Source: Paenibacillus polymyxa M1 (lineage in GTDB: Bacteria; Bacillota; Bacilli; Paenibacillales; Paenibacillaceae). From it: a stretch of DNA of 64,000 nt. The notes beneath the pieces are model-generated. The model was not told the DNA's origin, made no database searches, and was given only the letters and a program-made list of their open reading frames with translations. This document shows, one piece after another, positions 60,713 through 64,000 of this stretch (positions within the stretch are counted from its first letter, which is position 1; each line of letters begins with the position of its first letter). The translations under genes and the position numbers were made by a program. The stretch is taken from NCBI RefSeq assembly GCF_000237325.1, contig NC_017542.1, forward strand, positions 5,450,501 to 5,514,500, given 5' to 3'.

Positions 60713-62173
60713 TTATTGATCCACCATCGTAAATTCCTGGCCCTTACGATCGATATACTCTGCTATCTCTGTGATCGACTCCTGATACCAGCGATTAATT
60801 CGATCCAGTGTCGCCGTAGCACTATGCGCAAGCGGGGTCAAAGACTGACTTTCACTTGTCCCGATATGAGCCTGAAATAACTGAATGGACGCACGGGTAT
60901 CACTGGAAAATCCATGTAAGCTAGAACGCATCTGATTTGCCGCATGCTTTAGCTCTTCGGGTGTTAATTGAATTGTGCCCCCATTTTTGTTGCCTACAAA
61001 ATAAGCTCCACCATTAGCGCGGTCATTTTGGCCTGCTCCCATCAAATTCACACCCAGTGCATTAGCAGCAAACTGCCCGAAGGCGCCTAATTGTCCCCCG
61101 TAGCGTTCGACCAAATCACCCATGACTTGCTTAAGCTCTGCCTGTGCGGCCAGCATTTGCTCGTACGCCTGCACCCGCGGATTACCTTCTACCAATTGTC
61201 CGTCCATAGTGTACAGCGGATTGCTGATATTGCCGTTCTCATCAAATGTGAAATGCTCCATGCCATGAGTTTTCTCTCCACCTAATACAGAATTATAGAA
61301 TTTGGTGAATGCATCTTGCTGCATCATAGGTAATGTAATCGGAACATAAACAATGGGAGTCCACTTGGGGCCAAGAAAAAGTCTTCCCAATTCGGTTTTT
61401 CTTTCCAAGGGAATTGAAACAGGAATAGTAAACTTGGCTACATTGGCAGTCTTATAATCACTCCCAATATGGTACGTTTCCCCCACATGTTGGTTAGCCT
61501 TAGTGGCTCCCCCACCAACGCTATCTCCGGGATGGGCAAAAGCCACATTAGTCTTCTTGAATTCTCCTGCTTTTACTCTCTTTTGAAGATCTTCAGGTAA
61601 TAAATGTACAATGCTCGGAGCAGCAAAACTTACGGATGATAAACCATTCTTCACTGCAACATATTCTGCTTCTGCACCGCCTAAAGAATGACCTGTTGTA
61701 GATATTTCGGCAGCGGGGTACTTCTTCTTCACTTCGTCGTACAGTGTTTGAGCTTTCGTAAATTGATTATCCTGATACTGTGCTTCATACTGATGAAATG
61801 AACTTTGTACCTGTAATGGGAGCTTTTCTATCTCTTCTTGATTATTTACATAATAATCGTGAAGTTGATTTAGATTTTTTGCTCGTCCACCCATGACATC
61901 GTTGATGTCTGTTCCTATGTCCATCATTCTACTCCATAGTGGTCTTCCTCCTGGCTCTGTACCCCTATACCCTATGATCACCTGATTGCTATCCTCATTA
62001 TGAAAAACGGTAGCATCGAATCCAGAACCATTTGTGTCATGTATTAGTTTCTCGTCTAAATCAACAACCCTCCAACCAGGAATATCTTCATTCTTATAAG
62101 TCTTTGGATCAATATCCAATTGGTAAGCCTCATCTGCTATCTTCCAGTACGTTTTTTCGCTAATATACTGCAA
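60713..62173 (-). CDS. Predicted type VII-secreted lipase toxin, reverse domain order (TslA-like)
   Basis: A 486-residue protein. N-terminal class 3 lipase fold: oxyanion-loop IIGYRGTE (66-73), nucleophile elbow STTGHSLGGAEAEY with Ser163, and AFAHPGDSVGG with Asp217 as likely triad member. The C-terminal 100 residues (about 385-486) are amphipathic helices resembling the LXG/WXG targeting domains of T7SS effectors. No signal peptide. Toxin first and targeting domain last matches TslA of S. aureus, a phospholipase. TTG start after GGTGGGG. The small WXG protein lies downstream and candidate immunity genes are divergent. Confidence 0.82.
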   Translation of the reverse strand: MQYISEKTYWKIADEAYQLDIDPKTYKNEDIPGWRVVDLDEKLIHDTNGSGFDATVFHNEDSNQVIIGYRGTEPGGRPLWSRMMDIGTDINDVMGGRAKNLNQLHDYYVNNQEEIEKLPLQVQSSFHQYEAQYQDNQFTKAQTLYDEVKKKYPAAEISTTGHSLGGAEAEYVAVKNGLSSVSFAAPSIVHLLPEDLQKRVKAGEFKKTNVAFAHPGDSVGGGATKANQHVGETYHIGSDYKTANVAKFTIPVSIPLERKTELGRLFLGPKWTPIVYVPITLPMMQQDAFTKFYNSVLGGEKTHGMEHFTFDENGNISNPLYTMDGQLVEGNPRVQAYEQMLAAQAELKQVMGDLVERYGGQLGAFGQFAANALGVNLMGAGQNDRANGGAYFVGNKNGGTIQLTPEELKHAANQMRSSLHGFSSDTRASIQLFQAHIGTSESQSLTPLAHSATATLDRINRWYQESITEIAEYIDRKGQEFTMVDQ

Positions 62174-62255
62174 TTAATTCCCCACCTTGTCTAATCACCT
62201 AATATATTATAAAGTTAGAAAAAGTTGATACTTTCAAAAAAGGAGCATCTAAAAA

Positions 62256-62612
62256 TTGAAAAAGAAAAAATTTTGGGTTACTGCTCTTATCTTATTCTTC
62301 ATCCTAGTAGGAGCTCTCTATTACATGCAGTACGCATCAAATGTAAAAAAAGAAGAAGCTGTTAGAACAGGTATACCTATTGGAAAAGAATACATCAAAA
62401 AATACTATAGGGCTGATTTCATATTTAAGAGTTATGACTATATAGGTAGCTATGTTAATAATACAGTTCATCTAATCGGCTATATAAAAGGACATGAAGG
62501 TCAATCGATATCTATTGCTTACGATTTTGAAAAAAAAGAAGTGCTTAGTGTAACCGGACCGGATTGGTTCATTGACAGTCGATACCCTAAAAAGAATGTT
62601 CCACCATTTTAA
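62256..62612 (+). CDS. Small membrane-anchored protein, candidate immunity protein 1
   Basis: A 118-residue protein with an N-terminal anchor helix (FWVTALILFFILVGALYYM) and an extracytoplasmic domain: IPIGKEYIKKYYRADFIFKSY, then LIGYIKGHEGQSISIAYDF and TGPDWFIDS. It is clearly paralogous to the 62838-63182 protein (shared YIKGHE and GPDWFIDS). The helix-then-sheet plan looks cystatin-like, reminiscent of DUF1433/DUF4467-type proteins. TTG start with AAGGAG upstream. Divergent from the lipase toxin; extracellular anchoring is what immunity to a membrane-attacking lipase would need. Confidence 0.75.
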   Translation: MKKKKFWVTALILFFILVGALYYMQYASNVKKEEAVRTGIPIGKEYIKKYYRADFIFKSYDYIGSYVNNTVHLIGYIKGHEGQSISIAYDFEKKEVLSVTGPDWFIDSRYPKKNVPPF

Positions 62613-62736
62613 AAATCAAGATTTGTATGCAAAAAAAAGCATATATGATTCATTCCAGTTCAAGAATATATTTTTCCAATCTAAGGAAGTGAAATCATTA
62701 TAATACTTCCCATTTAGTTGGGATATAGTTATAAGT

Positions 62737-62844
62737 AAAAATAAGTATAAAGTCGTTGGTTACTGCATTTCTGGTCGTGGTTCATACCTAATAACGATTG
62801 GGACTTTGTAACTGTATGTTAGGAGAAGATTACATAAATGAACA
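62737..62844 (+). repeat. Leader repeat, copy 1 (upstream of candidate immunity gene 2)
   Basis: A 108-base segment running from AAAAATAAGTATAAAGTC through TTTGTAACTGTATGTTAGGAG and the start codon of the 62838 gene. It is repeated at 63278-63385. TATAAT lies about 40 bases before each copy. Confidence 0.85.
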
Positions 62845-63182
62845 TACCTTTTAAGTTATGTCTAATACTTTTTATGGGGCCACTTATTCTAGCAGGATGC
62901 GGGTCCTCAGTATCTCAAGAAAAAGAATTAATAACCGTTGCCACTCCCATCGGCGTGGAGTTTATTAAAGAACACTATAATGCTGATTTTATACTAAAGG
63001 ATTATACTGTGGATGATCCTGCTGTCCACTCAAGAATATATCTGTATGGGTACATTAAAGGTCACGAAGACAGCAAAATTACTATTTATTACAGTTATAA
63101 AACCAAAGAAGTAATCGACGTCTCTGGACCAGATTGGTTTATCGACAGCGAAGTTCCCAAATACAAGACCCCTTCTTCCTGA
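62838..63182 (+). CDS. Small lipoprotein, candidate immunity protein 2
   Basis: A 114-residue lipoprotein with lipobox ILAGC (Cys at about residue 21) and a domain paralogous to the preceding protein: TPIGVEFIKEHYNADFILKDY, LYGYIKGHEDSKITIYY, VSGPDWFIDS. The two differ in membrane anchoring (helix versus lipid). TAGGAG lies 11 bases before the ATG. Same strand as the first copy, 225 bases downstream; the leader between them is repeated after this gene. Confidence 0.8.
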   Translation: MNIPFKLCLILFMGPLILAGCGSSVSQEKELITVATPIGVEFIKEHYNADFILKDYTVDDPAVHSRIYLYGYIKGHEDSKITIYYSYKTKEVIDVSGPDWFIDSEVPKYKTPSS

Positions 63183-63277
63183 GAAGGGCTATTATAAATT
63201 TCACCGTCTAATTTTTCCCAAATTAAGAAGTAGTATAATTATAGTGCATCCTATTTACGAGCGATATAGCCGGGAGG

Positions 63278-63385
63278 AAAAATAAGTATAAAGTCATTGG
63301 ATTCAGTATTTCTGGTCATAGTACATAGCTTAGGCGGAATAGGTCTTTGTAACTGTATGTTAGGAGAAAATTGCATAGATGAACA
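63278..63385 (+). repeat. Leader repeat, copy 2 (orphan)
   Basis: Second copy of the 62737-62844 segment, roughly 75-80 percent identical by eye, including the RBS TTAGGAG and the ATGAACA start. Here the frame stops after three codons (ATG AAC AAA TAA, 63379-63390) and runs into a terminator, so the gene it once served is missing. Confidence 0.85.
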
Positions 63386-63390
63386 AATAA
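63379..63390 (+). pseudogene. Remnant start of a lost third immunity-like gene
   Basis: RBS and start codon of the duplicated leader followed by AAC AAA and a stop. Only the first codons remain; the rest was probably deleted or replaced when the terminator hairpin was joined. Confidence 0.55.
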
Positions 63391-63410
63391 GGCTCCTTAG
63401 GAGCCTTATT
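63386..63410. terminator. Perfect hairpin between convergent genes
   Basis: AATAAGGCTCC-tta-GGAGCCTTATT, 11-bp perfect arms. T-runs are short on both sides, but its position between the immunity array (plus) and the spike operon (minus) fits a shared terminator. Confidence 0.65.
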
Positions 63411-63429
63411 CCCTCGTTGCCTGACACAT

Positions 63430-63576
63430 TTACCGTTTTTCACTTTGGGTGCGAGGCTGATTTATATGAATAAAAGGATATTCGCCTTTGCTTATTTTAC
63501 GTTTCCATTCTTGGACCATATCTTCCTGGGTCGACGGTTTCTCATTCACGATTGCTCCTGTAGTTACTTTAGCCAT
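63430..63576 (-). CDS. Very small protein downstream of the VgrG-like gene
   Basis: A 48-residue reading frame (MAKVTTGAIVNEKPSTQEDM ... RTQSEKR) with an excellent RBS (GAGGGGGGGGAG) 28 bases after the spike gene stop on the same strand. It is polar, with a possible helix around residues 16-30. I recognise no family; it could be a truncated longer gene or a genuine small adaptor encoded after the spike. Confidence 0.55.
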   Translation of the reverse strand: MAKVTTGAIVNEKPSTQEDMVQEWKRKISKGEYPFIHINQPRTQSEKR

Positions 63577-63604
63577 GCTCCCCCCCCTCTCTTGGTGGTT
63601 TTAT

Positions 63605-64000
63605 TTACTGCGTCTTTATCTTTTCTCCAGTCATTTTAATGTTTCCGTCCATTTCAACCAAACTCGTTTTACATTTTAAACCGATGGCATCTTTGGCTGT
63701 GACTTGTATTGTGTTACCCGCATTGAGTACTAGGTTTCCATCAGCCTTAACACGGATGTCCTTTTTACTCCGCAATTCGATGCCGTGGTCATCTAGCAGT
63801 CGAATCACCACTTCATCGTCGTTCCCCGTGATTAAAATTTCATTTTTCTCAAAAATAATGGCTTTGCGGTACTTGGTCATAAAGATCTTCGTGGACGGGT
63901 CCTGAATAAAGTCGCCCCCTTTGGATCTCTTGCGGATTGAATGAGTAACAATGGCGTCCTTTTCTTTAGCGGTCGGAAAGTAAATGTCTACAAAGTCAAA
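63605..64000 (-). CDS. VgrG-like / phage-tail spike protein, C-terminal part (5' end beyond window)
   Basis: The minus strand is open from the right edge to a stop at 63605, 131 residues. It begins DFVDIYFPTAKEKDAIVTHS and continues with a regular beta-helix of 8-10-residue turns (DDHGIELRSKKDIRVKADGN, then NTIQVTAKDAIGLKC, then GNIKMTGEKIK), the signature of VgrG/gp5-type spike tips. Such spikes belong to contractile injection systems; in Firmicutes VgrG-like proteins also occur in polymorphic-toxin loci. Without the upstream part the system cannot be named. Confidence 0.78.
   Translation of the reverse strand, partial: FDFVDIYFPTAKEKDAIVTHSIRKRSKGGDFIQDPSTKIFMTKYRKAIIFEKNEILITGNDDEVVIRLLDDHGIELRSKKDIRVKADGNLVLNAGNTIQVTAKDAIGLKCKTSLVEMDGNIKMTGEKIKTQ

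Noticed and set aside
1..64000. tRNA, rRNA, transposase or integrase genes
   Set aside because: Looked for and not recognised; no cloverleaf, rRNA motif or DDE/integrase motif was seen.

Overview
The window looks like a chromosomal segment of an endospore-forming, facultatively anaerobic Bacillales bacterium. Paenibacillus (P. polymyxa-like) is the best guess. This rests on gene content: two tricistronic GerA-type spore-germination operons, a bacterial nitric oxide synthase, a class III ribonucleotide reductase, an anaerobic-type cobalamin cluster with Bacillus-style CbiX(His-rich) and CbiH60, and Gram-positive RBSs such as AAGGAGG with GTG/TTG starts. No rRNA, tRNA, insertion sequence or CRISPR array was recognised. 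The species assignment is inference.

Layout. 1-2.6 kb: UbiB/AarF-family kinase (cut by the left edge), a small coiled-coil phasin-like protein and a ThuA-like protein. 3.0-3.5 kb: the first of three AbrB-type regulators that carry a Cys4 motif and a C-terminal HTH (others at 39.7 and 49.5 kb). 3.6-15.2 kb: a ten-gene minus-strand corrin-ring operon (cbiH60-X-J-C-D-ET-L-F-G-A) behind a cobalamin riboswitch and an intrinsic terminator. 15.2-16.9 kb: LOG-family hydrolase and HemD-like uroporphyrinogen-III synthase. 17-21.2 kb: germination operon 1, with an extra small membrane-protein gene. 21.4-26.7 kb: pirin, LysR regulator, DMT exporter, chemoreceptor. 26.8-30.5 kb: DoxX and a BlaI/BlaR1-type pair sharing operators, a pseudo-receiver winged-helix regulator, PerR. 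30.6-34.6 kb: germination operon 2. 34.8-39.5 kb: diguanylate cyclase, Rrf2 regulator, large GH3 glycosidase. 40.4-42.9 kb: nrdDG behind a perfect Fnr-type box. 43.1-45.7 kb: a second cobalamin riboswitch followed by metE. 46.7-49.3 kb: a PadR-DUF1700-DUF4097 module and an SDR. 50-52.6 kb: metalloprotease-like protein, small membrane protein, NOS, Dps. 52.9-59.4 kb: a six-gene purine-salvage operon (solute-binding lipoprotein, nucleoside hydrolase, two permeases, ATPase, adenine deaminase).

The most interesting region is the right end (60.4-64 kb). A lipase with an N-terminal catalytic domain and a C-terminal helical WXG/LXG-like tail is followed by a small WXG-motif helical protein. Divergently, there are two paralogous membrane-anchored small proteins that look like immunity proteins. 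Their upstream leader is duplicated, and the second copy ends in a dead four-codon remnant of a start, suggesting a lost third paralog. The layout resembles the reverse-domain type VII-secreted lipase toxin TslA of Staphylococcus aureus. Right beside it, running off the edge, is the beta-helical C-terminal part of a VgrG-like spike protein.

Regulatory logic is readable in several places. Cobalamin should switch off both its own synthesis and the B12-independent methionine synthase. BlaI-type dyads tie doxX to blaI-blaR1. Per-box-like sites precede perR and dps. An Fnr box marks nrdDG for anaerobic expression. A palindrome overlaps the padR promoter.
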